Source: Acidobacteriota bacterium (GTDB lineage: Bacteria; Acidobacteriota; Terriglobia; Bryobacterales; UBA6623). From it: DNA of 64,000 bases. The translations under genes were made by a program, and so were the position numbers. Positions 44,609 to 52,179 of the stretch are shown one piece after another. Under the pieces are notes generated by a model that saw nothing but the letters and a program-made list of their open reading frames with translations, did not search any database and was not told where the DNA came from. The stretch covers positions 565,231-629,230 of the forward strand of contig WGMB01000002.1 of NCBI GenBank assembly GCA_016125275.1, written 5' to 3'. Every line of letters starts with the position of its first letter. Position 1 is the stretch's first letter.

Positions 44609-46154
44609 GGCTCGGCTCTCGATCCGGAACGCCGGGCCGATGTGGCCGGCGCTGGCGGCGCAGGCGGCCCTGTGGTTGTGGGGCCTGGATCTGCTGCCGG
44701 TCTGGGGGGATGAACAGTTCACGCTGAACACCGTCGCCCTGAGCTGGGGCGAGATCGCCGCCACGCTCGCCCGCGACATCCATCCGCCGCTGTACTACTA
44801 CCTGCTCAAGGCCTGGCTGCTGGTGGCGCCGGGCGACCCTGTCGTGGCGGCTCGAGCCTTTTCGGTCGTCTGCGCCCTGGCCGCCACGGTCGTCTTGGAT
44901 CGCCTCTGGTTGCGCGCCAGGCCGCCGCGCGAGCGAGTCGTCTTTCTCGCACTGTGGACGCTGTCCCCCTGCCTGCTGCTGTACGTGCGCATGGCCCGCT
45001 CCTACAGCCTGCAACTGCTGTTGGCGGCGCTGGCGATCGAGGCTGCCGCGCGCTGGCTCCAGTCCCGCCGGACAGCCGCCGCCCTACGCTTCGCCTGCGC
45101 CGAGAGCGCCCTGCTCTACACGCATTACCTGCCGGGGTTGGCCGTGGGCGCGGCGGCCGGCCTGTTGGGACTCCGGCGCTCCTTCCGGCAGACGGCGCTC
45201 GTTTCCTTGGCCGTGATCCTGCTGTATCTGCCCTGGCTGGGGACGCTGTGGAGCAGCGTCAGCAAGGCAGCCGTTCATGAAGCCTACTCGCTGACCGGCC
45301 ACGGCCTCGCCGAGACGGCCGTACGCCTCGCCTTTGTCGGAACGTCATTCACCGTCGGGGAAGCCGTCGACGCTCCTTTGGTCGCGATCGCGGCCGTGGT
45401 CGCCCCTTTGGCGCTGGTGCTCACAGCATGGGCGGCCTGGGAGCAGGACGACGTTCGCTGGCGGCTGGCCGCACCGGCCGCCGCGGTCGCCTACCTGGGA
45501 GCGACGCAGTGGGTCTCCTACCCTTTCGTACCGGCTCGCCTGTTGTTCCTGCTGCCGTTCCTACTCGGCGGGGTGGCATGGGCCGCGGCGCGCCGTTGGC
45601 GCTCCGGCGTCGCGGCGGCAGCGCTACTGTTGGCGGGAGGGCTGGGCGGGCAGATTCTCTATCGTGAAACCGAGGGCTTCCTCAACAACGGCTATCTGAT
45701 CCCCTACCGGGAGATGGCTCACCGGATCGTGGCCGAGTCCCGGCCCGACGACGCGCTGGTCCTTGCCGACGCCTTCAACGCCGATCCCAAGCCGCTCGTC
45801 GCAGCCCTGCCGCCGGGCTACCGAGTGCTGCAAGCCCACGACGCCGGCTTCCCCGCCGCCCTCGACGAGGCCCTCGCCCAAACCCGAGCCTCCATCGTCT
45901 GGTACGCGCGATCGACTCGCGACGTCTCCCCCGGACGCCTGCAAACCCAGGCGGCCGAAGATCTCGCGCGCCGCTACTTACGCGCGGAGGCCTCCGCCTA
46001 CCTGCCCTATTCGCCGCTGCTGCGCGCGGCTCTGGGGGCCCTGCAGCACGACCAGCCGCCGAGCCACCACTTCGTCCTCGAAAAATGGGTGCGCCGCGAC
46101 CCTCCGCCCACAGGCGGAGGGTCCAACGACGCCGGACGGACGGGACGGCGCTAG
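44607..46154 (+). CDS. Polytopic GT39-type glycosyltransferase (515 aa)
   Basis: A membrane-embedded GT-C enzyme of the ArnT/PMT_2 group: the catalytic acidic pair is seen in VWGDEQF on the first periplasmic loop, and DIHPPLYYYLLKAWLL in the second, a signature of these dolichol/undecaprenyl-phosphate sugar transferases. About 10-11 helices, then a C-terminal soluble domain (from about residue 355; RPDDALVLADAFNAD). Start at ATG 44607, or at ATG 44640 if the shared CATG belongs only to the divergent gene. Inferred role: envelope glycan or protein glycosylation. Confidence 0.82.
   Translation: MARLSIRNAGPMWPALAAQAALWLWGLDLLPVWGDEQFTLNTVALSWGEIAATLARDIHPPLYYYLLKAWLLVAPGDPVVAARAFSVVCALAATVVLDRLWLRARPPRERVVFLALWTLSPCLLLYVRMARSYSLQLLLAALAIEAAARWLQSRRTAAALRFACAESALLYTHYLPGLAVGAAAGLLGLRRSFRQTALVSLAVILLYLPWLGTLWSSVSKAAVHEAYSLTGHGLAETAVRLAFVGTSFTVGEAVDAPLVAIAAVVAPLALVLTAWAAWEQDDVRWRLAAPAAAVAYLGATQWVSYPFVPARLLFLLPFLLGGVAWAAARRWRSGVAAAALLLAGGLGGQILYRETEGFLNNGYLIPYREMAHRIVAESRPDDALVLADAFNADPKPLVAALPPGYRVLQAHDAGFPAALDEALAQTRASIVWYARSTRDVSPGRLQTQAAEDLARRYLRAEASAYLPYSPLLRAALGALQHDQPPSHHFVLEKWVRRDPPPTGGGSNDAGRTGRR
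46098..46123 (+). terminator. Perfect 11-base hairpin in the end of the GT39 gene
   Basis: GACCCTCCGCC (46098-46108) pairs perfectly with 46113-46123 around a CACA loop, inside the last codons of the gene and just before the convergent roadblock gene. It has no T tract. It may be a transcript end or a Rho/processing barrier; the coding effect is the linker RDPPPTGGGS. Confidence 0.4.
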
Positions 46155-46513
46155 AACACGATCTGCTTTTCGATGTCCGCGGTTTTGTGCCGCGCCAGCG
46201 CCAAGTTCGACCGCTGCTTGTCAAGCACCAGATACACGAAGACGCCGTTCTTGCGCTCCATCGGGCGGATGATATGGTACTGCTTGCCCAGCGTGATCAG
46301 AATGTCTTCCAGCGAATCGTTCAAGCCGAGCGACTTCATCGTTTGGAGCTTCGCGCGTACGACCTCCGTGTTGCCGGCGGCGGCCAGATCCAGGTCGATG
46401 CCGTTGCCGATCTTGCCGAGAACCATGCCTGTGTTGCTGTCCACGACGGCCGCGGCCATCGCTCCTTGCAGGCTGGTCGTCAACTCCGAGAGGCTATCGT
46501 CGATGGTTGCCAT
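46151..46513 (-). CDS. Roadblock/LC7-domain protein, MglB-like (120 aa)
   Basis: ATG at 46513 follows AAGGAG. The whole protein is one roadblock domain: ALVDSNTGMVLGKIG written as AAVVDSNTGMVLGKIG, the long helix NTEVVRAKLQTMKSLG, and the strand GKQYHIIRPMERKNGVFVYLVLDKQ. In bacteria such proteins act as GTPase-activating partners of MglA-type small GTPases (cell polarity, gliding, type IV pili). The gene is 67 bases downstream of a second roadblock gene. Its stop overlaps the end of the GT39 gene on the other strand by four bases. Confidence 0.85.
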   Translation of the reverse strand: MATIDDSLSELTTSLQGAMAAAVVDSNTGMVLGKIGNGIDLDLAAAGNTEVVRAKLQTMKSLGLNDSLEDILITLGKQYHIIRPMERKNGVFVYLVLDKQRSNLALARHKTADIEKQIVF

Positions 46514-46580
46514 GGTGATATTCTCCTTGCTCTTCCGTTACTTCCAAAACTGGTCGTTCCGGCCTCGAGGCGGCCGGACG

Positions 46581-47015
46581 TCATTGATATCGCGCGATTT
46601 CCTCGGCGATCTCGTGCGCGCACTCCCTGCTGACGACCAGCAGCTTCCCCAGGACCGTGCGCTCATTGCTGATGACGATGAGCGAGTACCTCTGGGCTCC
46701 CACCGGCACGGCGCGAATCAGCGCGGCGCCCGCCGAGGTCTGCATCAAGAGGTCGTCGCACTCGGGCAAGCCTGTCTCCCGCGCCAAGGCGTCGCCCACG
46801 GCCGTCAGCGTGCTCGCCAGGGCCGCCAGCTTGGGGACGCTGAGGCCGCCTTCGACCAGCGCCGTCAGCTCAAAGCCGTCCGGCCCGGCCAACACCGCGG
46901 AAATCCTTCCGCTGACGCGCTCGCACAGCGCCTTGAGGCGAGCGTCGCAGGCCGCGGCGGCCTCCGGAGACAATGCCGGCGGGGAGTCGTCTTCAATGTC
47001 GAGCACAAAGCTCAC
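46581..47015 (-). CDS. Second roadblock/LC7-like protein (144 aa)
   Basis: GTG at 47015 overlaps the GTPase stop (GTGA). Roadblock pattern: a first helix (AAACDARLKALCERV), ISAVLAGPDGFELTALVEGG, a second helix (VPKLAALASTLTAVGDALARE), then LLMQTSAGAALIRAVPVGAQRYSLIVISNERTVLG. More diverged than the downstream paralogue. Overlap with the GTPase gene suggests direct interaction (an MglB-like partner of the encoded GTPase). Confidence 0.8.
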   Translation of the reverse strand: MSFVLDIEDDSPPALSPEAAAACDARLKALCERVSGRISAVLAGPDGFELTALVEGGLSVPKLAALASTLTAVGDALARETGLPECDDLLMQTSAGAALIRAVPVGAQRYSLIVISNERTVLGKLLVVSRECAHEIAEEIARYQ

Positions 47016-47578
47016 GAGTACATGCCCCCGGCGGCCGCCGCCTCTTTGTAGAGGCCGGACTCCGCCATCGCCAGCACCGCGTCGACCAGCGCCAGGACGT
47101 CTTCGCGCTCGCGAGCGTCCACTTGGAGCAGCGGAATGCTGAGCCCTCGACGCTGGATCACGTCTAGGTAGGCGTCGAACGGTCGCTCGGGCCGCAGGTC
47201 GGCGTGGGTGATGCCGACCACGCCGGGGGTGGAGCCGAGAATGTCGGCAAAAGCGTCGAGAAAGCCTTCGAGTTGCTGGGAAGAATCCGCCTCCGAGTGG
47301 TCGACGAGGATCAGCACCCCCAGGGCGCCCGTGGCGAGAATGTCCCACAAATAGCGATAGCGAGCCTGCCCCGGCGTGCCGAACAGGCGCACCTTGCAGT
47401 CGGGCGCGATCGTGATCTCGCCGTAGTCAAGCCCCACCGTGGTGGTCAGCTTGTCTGGACGATGACGGTCCGAACAGGGCGCCTCGGTTCGCAACGTCGG
47501 CGCCTCGCTTAACGCCGAGATGGCGGCCGTCTTGCCGGCGCCCATCGATCCCGTAAAGAGAATCTTGACCTCTTGCAT
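47012..47578 (-). CDS. Small Ras-like GTPase, MglA/CvnD type (188 aa)
   Basis: ATG at 47578. G1 is GSMGAGKT (residues 10-17), G3 is FGTPGQ (66-71), the form typical of the MglA/conservon-type bacterial small GTPases, and G4 is THAD (124-127) instead of NKxD, as often seen in this group. G2 region TTTVGLDYG. Cytoplasmic switch protein for cell polarity or signalling. Co-encoded with two roadblock proteins and, five bases upstream, a receiver-like protein. Confidence 0.9.
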   Translation of the reverse strand: MQEVKILFTGSMGAGKTAAISALSEAPTLRTEAPCSDRHRPDKLTTTVGLDYGEITIAPDCKVRLFGTPGQARYRYLWDILATGALGVLILVDHSEADSSQQLEGFLDAFADILGSTPGVVGITHADLRPERPFDAYLDVIQRRGLSIPLLQVDAREREDVLALVDAVLAMAESGLYKEAAAAGGMYS

Positions 47579-47583
47579 CGCGT

Positions 47584-48276
47584 TCAGCTCGCCAGACCCA
47601 GCCGCACCCGGATGCGCTGCAGAACCGACAGATGGGACAGTGCGCGCCGCCAGCTGGAGTCCGTCGCCGGACGCCTCGCCGACGGATCGGGCCGCTCGTG
47701 CAGGCGATCGAGAAAGGAGTCGAGCGGGCTCACCTGGAACGGAGCCCAGGGGACTCCGGCCTGCAGGGCCACCACGCGGATATCGAGGTTGAGTCGCTCC
47801 CGTAGCTCCTCGAGCCGCTCCGGCGACGATCGCCAGCGGCAGACGTCGCGTTTGGAGTCGAGCGCCGCCTCCACATCGTCGATCTGAATGAATAGTTCGT
47901 GAGGCGAGGCGGGATCGGACAGCAGGCGCCGTAGGCCCACGTCCAGTTCCCGGATCGAGCCGCTGCGCAGCAAAGGCGGCTCGGACTGGCGCCGCTTCTC
48001 GGCCACTTCGTTGAGAATCGACCGCAATTGCGAGATTCTGGCCGGTCGCACCAGAGCGGCCACCCCCGGGGGCGCGGCGCGTCCGCGGGAGACCAAAGCC
48101 ACCTTGTGGTCGCAATCGAACGCACGATATCCCGGCGCTTCCGGATCGAAAAACGCCAAGTCGAAGCGCTCGTCGTCAACGTCCCACTGATCGTCCAACA
48201 TCCCTTCGAGGACGCGCAGCATGGACCGAACGACGAGAGCTTCCCGCTGTTGCAGTCCGCTCAGGGTCAGCTTCAT
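47584..48276 (-). CDS. Receiver-like regulatory protein heading the GTPase/roadblock unit (230 aa)
   Basis: Residues about 10-95 read like a degenerate response-regulator receiver: FDLAFFDPEAPGY, KVALVSRGRAAPPG and LVRPARISQLRSILNEV, the last like the usual Lys-Pro region but with RP. The phospho-acceptor Asp is not clear, so phosphorylation is doubtful. The second half (about 105-230) is Arg-rich and helical. Five bases separate it from the GTPase gene. Inferred: input or scaffold subunit of the GTPase module. Strongly different from the LytTR protein. Confidence 0.6.
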   Translation of the reverse strand: MKLTLSGLQQREALVVRSMLRVLEGMLDDQWDVDDERFDLAFFDPEAPGYRAFDCDHKVALVSRGRAAPPGVAALVRPARISQLRSILNEVAEKRRQSEPPLLRSGSIRELDVGLRRLLSDPASPHELFIQIDDVEAALDSKRDVCRWRSSPERLEELRERLNLDIRVVALQAGVPWAPFQVSPLDSFLDRLHERPDPSARRPATDSSWRRALSHLSVLQRIRVRLGLAS

Positions 48277-48622
48277 TTTCCGTAAAACCCTTTCCTATAC
48301 TTCGGCTCCACGTCGCTATTTTCTGTGACGCATTCGAATTTTCGCGGATCTCATAGACGCGCTCAATACAACGAAATGCTGACTTTGCACCAGTTGGCGC
48401 CTGCTGCGGAGTTAGGGCGTTTGCGAGGGGCCCGACACGGTACCAAAGTTTGAACCGAGCACTACGACCGCCAGACCCGGAAACCTCCTAGGGGCTGAAA
48501 ACACGAAGCCCAGGCAGTCCCTCGCACGTTCGCCGGCGAGCATCGGCGGACACGCGCCACGGTGGAAGCGGGGCCGTCGCCCGGGCCGTGCCCTTAAGCG
48601 GACATGCTCCAATGAATAGGCC
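48277..48622. other. Intergenic region, 346 bases
   Basis: Between the GTPase module (minus) and the truncated transporter gene (plus). It is AT-richer near 48290-48390, with a TATAGG -10-like element on the minus strand at about 48292-48297 for the module. The rest holds only short GC-rich open frames without ribosome binding sites. No RNA gene recognised. Confidence 0.4.
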
Positions 48623-49093
48623 ATGTCGAGACTTCAGATGCACAAAATCTCGATCCTTGTTTCGCGCCATTCGGCCTTTTACAGCCCCCTGATCTCAACG
48701 ATCTCCGGCGGATTTCTAGAGCGCGAAGGATTGGAGGCGACCTACGGCGCCATCCAGCCCGGCCAAAACAGCCGGCCGCTGTTGCGAAGCGGCGCCGCAG
48801 AGGTCATGCAGTCGGCGGTGGGCTCCAGGTGGGGCCCTCTGGAGCGAGGCGAGACCGACCTGCCGGTCCACTTCGCGCAGATCAACCGCCGCGACGGCTT
48901 CTTCCTGGCCATCCGCGCCGGCGCGCTGATCTCCGATTGGAAGGACCCCGAAGGCCGACGGCTCCTCGACGACCATGGCGATCCGGCGCCCCTGTACGAG
49001 CAAGCCCTGGAGGTCTTCGAGGCCGGCGGAGCAGTTCAAAAGCGACATCCGTACGAAAGTGTCGCCGCACCGCCCCCAGTTGGTCTAGAATAG
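48623..49093 (+). pseudogene. Truncated NMT1/THI5-like ABC transporter substrate-binding protein (156 aa)
   Basis: The first 95 residues match the N-lobe of the NMT1/THI5-like substrate-binding family: MHKISILVSRHSAFYSPLI, ISGGFLEREGLEATYGAI, and VHFAQINRRDGFFLAIR. Full-length members run to about 300 residues; here the similarity fades after residue 95-120 and the frame ends at 156 with an unrelated tail. The stop lies 12 bases before tRNA-Val. Seen: truncation and the tRNA. Inferred: the gene was cut by a recombination event at the tRNA. It could still make a stable N-lobe, but transport function is unlikely. No signal peptide is evident. Confidence 0.6.
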
Positions 49094-49105
49094 GGGTTTG
49101 GGCCC

Positions 49106-49182
49106 GGGCGCGTAGCTCAGCTGGTTAGAGCGCCTGCTTCACACGCAGGAGGTCCCCGGTTCGAGTCCGGGCGTGCCCACCA
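49106..49182 (+). tRNA. tRNA-Val, anticodon CAC
   Basis: Complete cloverleaf with encoded CCA: acceptor GGGCGCG (49106-49112) pairs with CGTGCCC (49172-49178) with one G-U; the D arm has GCTC/GAGC; anticodon loop TTCACAC with CAC at 49140-49142; T loop TTCGAGT. CAC reads GUG valine. Only tRNA gene seen in the window. Confidence 0.95.
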
Positions 49183-49593
49183 ATCCCCTTAACAACTCAT
49201 GGGCCGTCGGCCTCGAGGCTCTGCTCTCAGCGAGACCCGCTCTCTCGGCGTTCGGGGTCGAGTGCCCTGTTGACTGAGCGCCGGTGCGTCCCAAAGATCA
49301 ACAGCAACGACATTCGCGAACCCCATTCCTTCCGCGCGGTCCTGACGGCCTTCCAAGGTCCCCACCATCAATAGCTTCAGATTGCGAGAATCCACTCCTC
49401 CCCATTTCTCTCGTCATCCACGGTGACCCCATCCTTTCGGGGACGCAGGCGATGGACCGGAGCGAGCTGGCAGATTCTGGCTTAACTACGACAGTTCTCG
49501 TTGCGCGGACCGCCGGAATGGAATAACATCTCCTCGACTAGTTCGGCGGCGCGCACTAAACAATCGGAGTCCGCACGTTTCCCGGGGGGGAGG
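49183..49593. other. Gene-poor region between tRNA-Val and the ubiquitin-like operon, 411 bases
   Basis: No convincing gene. A 68-residue frame on the minus strand (49189-49395) is open but lacks support. Composition is less GC-rich than neighbouring genes. It may be the remnant of an integration event at the tRNA. A candidate promoter for the operon lies at 49501-49529. Confidence 0.5.
49501..49529 (+). promoter_or_regulatory. Candidate promoter of the nine-gene ubiquitin-like/Tad operon
   Basis: TTGCGC (-35, 49501-49506, 4/6 match) and TAACAT (-10, 49524-49529, 4/6 match) with an ideal 17-base spacer. The leader would be about 58 bases and ends in a GGGGGGGAGG run directly in front of the start codon of the E1-like gene. 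Confidence 0.35.
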
Positions 49594-50841
49594 ATGGTGG
49601 AGGAAGAGACTCTCGACTTTCGGGCCGACCGCGACGCTACGCTCAAGCTCATCGATTGGTTCGATATTGATCGCGCTCGAACCTCCAAAGTGCTCGTAGT
49701 GGGCGCCGGAGCAATCGGTAATGAGGCGCTCAAGAATCTTGCGCTCCTCGGCGTCGGCCATATCTATATCTTCGACAGGGACACCATCGAGATGTCCAAC
49801 CTGTCGAGGTCCGTCTTATACACCGGCGCGGACATGGGCCAGTCCAAAGCGCATACCGCGGCTCGGCGGCTGCGCGAAATCAACGCCTCGGTTCGGACCT
49901 ATTGGAATGACGGCGACATCTACTCGGACCTCGGAGAAGGTCTGATCCGCCGCATGGATGCCGTGATCGGTTGCCTCGACAACATGAACGCGCGTCTCTT
50001 GCTCAACCGGCTTTGCTGGCGGGTGGGAAAGCCCTGGATCGATGCGGGCATCGGGAGCTTGAACGGTCACGTCCGAGTCTTCCATCCCCCCAACGGCCCG
50101 TGCTACGAGTGCGCCCTCCCGGAGGACCACGACCGGCGTCAGGCCGTCGGCGAATCTTGCCGCGTGATCGCCCGCCGACAGGTCGACCAAGGCCGCATCC
50201 CCACGACGCCAACGATTGCATCAATCGTCGGCGCCGTCCAGGTTCAGGAGTGTCTGAAGCTTCTGGATGCGAAGCGCTGGGAAGGGCGCTCGCTCGCCGG
50301 GCGCCAGTTCGACTTCTACGGGGAGTTTGCAGCTGCAGACGTGACTGGGCTGCCCGCGCGGGAAGGCTGTTTAGTCCACGACGAGACGATTGACCCGCAC
50401 CTGATCGTAGAGATGCCCAAAGCGCACTCGCAGATGACCGCCGCCGCCCTGATGGTGGCGGCAAAGCGAGTCTTGCCCGACGCCTATCTCGTTTTGCCGG
50501 ACGAAGTCGCTGTGGAATGGCGGTGCCGCCTGTGCGGAGCTGCGTACCCTCTGCTTCGCCCGTTGCCCTCTCTATACCAGGGAGATCTGATCTGTGAGTC
50601 CTGCGGCCACGAGCCGACCTGGGAAAGCGAGATCAAACTTACCCACAAAGTCAGCGCCAACCACTCGCCTAGGGCCTTGCTCGAGGCCACCTTGCGCGCA
50701 TTGGGCGTGCCTCGTTTCGGACTGGTCGAAGCGCGAGGCTCCAATGGGGAAGTTCGCTTTCTCGAGTTGACCGGAGACGCCAACCAATCGGTTATCGCCG
50801 AACCGCCGCCTGTTTCACGGACCGGGGATTCAGTCTTGTAA
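49594..50841 (+). CDS. E1-like (ThiF/MoeB/UBA superfamily) ubiquitin-activating enzyme homologue (415 aa)
   Basis: ATG at 49594 lies directly behind a GGGGGGGAGG run; GTG at 49597 is possible. Seen: nucleotide loop VVGAGAIGNEALKNLALLG (residues 36-54), acidic Asp61 after strand 2 (IFDRD), the Arg-containing SNLSRS (68-73) and a CxxC zinc pair C170/C173 (GPCYEC). C189 (GESC) and C220 are candidates for the catalytic thioester Cys. The C-terminal 100 residues add a second zinc ribbon (C311/C314 and C334/C337: WRCRLCG and LICESCG), unlike MoeB or ThiF. Known family reaction: ATP-dependent adenylation of the C-terminal Gly of a ubiquitin-like protein. Its partners follow directly. Confidence 0.9.
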   Translation: MVEEETLDFRADRDATLKLIDWFDIDRARTSKVLVVGAGAIGNEALKNLALLGVGHIYIFDRDTIEMSNLSRSVLYTGADMGQSKAHTAARRLREINASVRTYWNDGDIYSDLGEGLIRRMDAVIGCLDNMNARLLLNRLCWRVGKPWIDAGIGSLNGHVRVFHPPNGPCYECALPEDHDRRQAVGESCRVIARRQVDQGRIPTTPTIASIVGAVQVQECLKLLDAKRWEGRSLAGRQFDFYGEFAAADVTGLPAREGCLVHDETIDPHLIVEMPKAHSQMTAAALMVAAKRVLPDAYLVLPDEVAVEWRCRLCGAAYPLLRPLPSLYQGDLICESCGHEPTWESEIKLTHKVSANHSPRALLEATLRALGVPRFGLVEARGSNGEVRFLELTGDANQSVIAEPPPVSRTGDSVL

Positions 50842-50880
50842 GTTTTGAGTCGACGCCGGCGACCTGGAGGAGGAACCATC

Positions 50881-51477
50881 TTGAGCACCATCAACATCAA
50901 TCTCGAGACGCCGAGCGGGATGCTTCTCGAAAATACCGAAATCCCTCTTGACTACACCGTCTCCCAAATCGTCAACGATATGGCGGACTACTTGGAGCTG
51001 CCACGGTTTGCCAACGGCAGAACGGTCGAGTATCGACTTTCCTGGGTCGAGCGCGGGGAGGACCTCTCCCCGGCCGCCACTTTGACCGATGCGGGGGTGC
51101 CCAACGGAGTCCGCCTCAAGCTCATCTCCTCCGCCCCGGCCGAGCCGCACCAGAACGGCAAGACCGCGCCGCCGTTGCCGCGCAAGAGCGAGGCGTCGGA
51201 GAAAGAGATCGAAGTGGTGATGTCAGTCCTCGATCTAAACAAGACCGAGCCGGTCACTCTGTCCCTGGATCAGAAGGTGGAGGATCTGATCCGCATGATC
51301 GCCAAGCAGCATCGGCTGCCCGATCGCGACGGTCTCGACGCTCCGATCCTCTACCGTCTCAAGAGCAAGGCGATCGGCCGGCAGCTCCGGCCGGGCGAGA
51401 CGCTGCGGGAGGCCGGAGTTCCACGCCATGACCGGCTCAGCCTCTTGCGCGAAGAGATCGCCGGAGGCAAGCCATGA
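50881..51477 (+). CDS. Tandem ubiquitin-like protein with C-terminal Gly-Gly-Lys-Pro (198 aa)
   Basis: Start is TTG at 50881, eight bases after GGAGGAGGA; an upstream frame adds only an Arg/Gly-rich lead. Two beta-grasp domains are visible. Ubl1 (about 4-82) has INLETPSGMLLENTEIPL, TVSQIVNDMADYLEL and VRLKLIS; Ubl2 (about 108-190) has IEVVMSVLDLNKTEPVTL, KVEDLIRMIAKQHRL and DRLSLLREE. The protein ends AGGKP: a Gly-Gly pair (195-196) followed by two residues. Known: ubiquitin-like proteins are activated at an exposed C-terminal Gly, so trimming of Lys-Pro, possibly by the JAMM protease, would be needed. Its stop overlaps the E2 start (ATGA). Confidence 0.85.
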   Translation: MSTININLETPSGMLLENTEIPLDYTVSQIVNDMADYLELPRFANGRTVEYRLSWVERGEDLSPAATLTDAGVPNGVRLKLISSAPAEPHQNGKTAPPLPRKSEASEKEIEVVMSVLDLNKTEPVTLSLDQKVEDLIRMIAKQHRLPDRDGLDAPILYRLKSKAIGRQLRPGETLREAGVPRHDRLSLLREEIAGGKP

Positions 51478-52139
51478 CGGAGCGACAGAAGCGCCGCTAC
51501 GCTTTGCTGCAGACCAACTATACGGACTTGATGAATGTGGCCGGTCGCAGCGACTTCATCCACATCGAGGCCATCGAGGTGGAGCCGCCCTGGCCGCCCG
51601 ACCGCTACATCGTGACCTACACCTGCGTCGGGATCAGCGGCGTCAATGCCGCCCGCGAGCCGGTCACCTCGAGCCTGCATCGCTGCGAGCTCTATCTCTC
51701 GCAGGACTATCCGAAGAAGGTGCCCTCTCTGTTGTGGCTGACCCCGATCTGGCACCCCAACATCATGCACCGGGAGCCTCGCCACGTTTGCACCAACGAG
51801 GTGCAGAACTACTATCCCGGCAAGTCGCTCGGGGAGTTGATCGAGTGGCTCGGCGAATTGGTGCAGTACAAGCGCTACCACGCTCGCCACGAGCCGCCCT
51901 TCCCGATCGACACCGAGGTCGCCCAATGGGTGCTCGACGTCGCCGAACCGAAGGGATGGATCAGCACGCAGAAGCCGGTAGACTCGCGCCCCTTGCTGCG
52001 TGGGCTCGGCATTGTTCAAGGTTCCCCTCCTCCTGCTCCGGCCCCCGTCGGCATCAAGTGGGGCAAGCCGGGAGGACCCAAGCCCGGGGGAATCAAGTGG
52101 GGTCGTGCGTCCGAACAGGGCGTGGGTCAAGGCAGCTAG
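51474..52139 (+). CDS. E2-like ubiquitin-conjugating enzyme homologue (221 aa)
   Basis: Residues about 60-135 carry the E2 signature: LHRCELYLSQDYPKKVPSLL, then the canonical HPN tripeptide H94-P95-N96 in IWHPNI, then catalytic Cys106 in HVCTNE, and a post-Cys helix (LGELIEWLGELVQYK). This matches the UBC fold closely. The tail (about 181-221) is Pro/Gly-rich and contains two copies of IKWG (194-197 and 207-210). Known role: accept the ubiquitin-like protein from E1 as a thioester and transfer it to lysine. Starts in the ATGA overlap with the Ubl gene, 40 bases before the JAMM gene. Confidence 0.92.
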   Translation: MTERQKRRYALLQTNYTDLMNVAGRSDFIHIEAIEVEPPWPPDRYIVTYTCVGISGVNAAREPVTSSLHRCELYLSQDYPKKVPSLLWLTPIWHPNIMHREPRHVCTNEVQNYYPGKSLGELIEWLGELVQYKRYHARHEPPFPIDTEVAQWVLDVAEPKGWISTQKPVDSRPLLRGLGIVQGSPPPAPAPVGIKWGKPGGPKPGGIKWGRASEQGVGQGS

Positions 52140-52179
52140 CTCGAGGCCGGCCCGGGGGCCGACGGATGAGGAGGGAAGG

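Noticed and set aside
48412-48624. A 70-codon minus-strand frame in the intergenic region before the truncated transporter gene
   Set aside because: Composition typical of random GC-rich DNA; no start signal.
49189-49395. A 68-codon minus-strand frame next to tRNA-Val, considered as an integrase remnant
   Set aside because: No recombinase motif or similarity that I can see, no ribosome binding site, and the second half is Arg/Pro-rich noise.
49594-50841. E1-like gene as a molybdopterin or thiamine (MoeB/ThiF) enzyme
   Set aside because: No moa, moe or thi genes nearby, an added zinc ribbon, and an immediate E2 and JAMM context.
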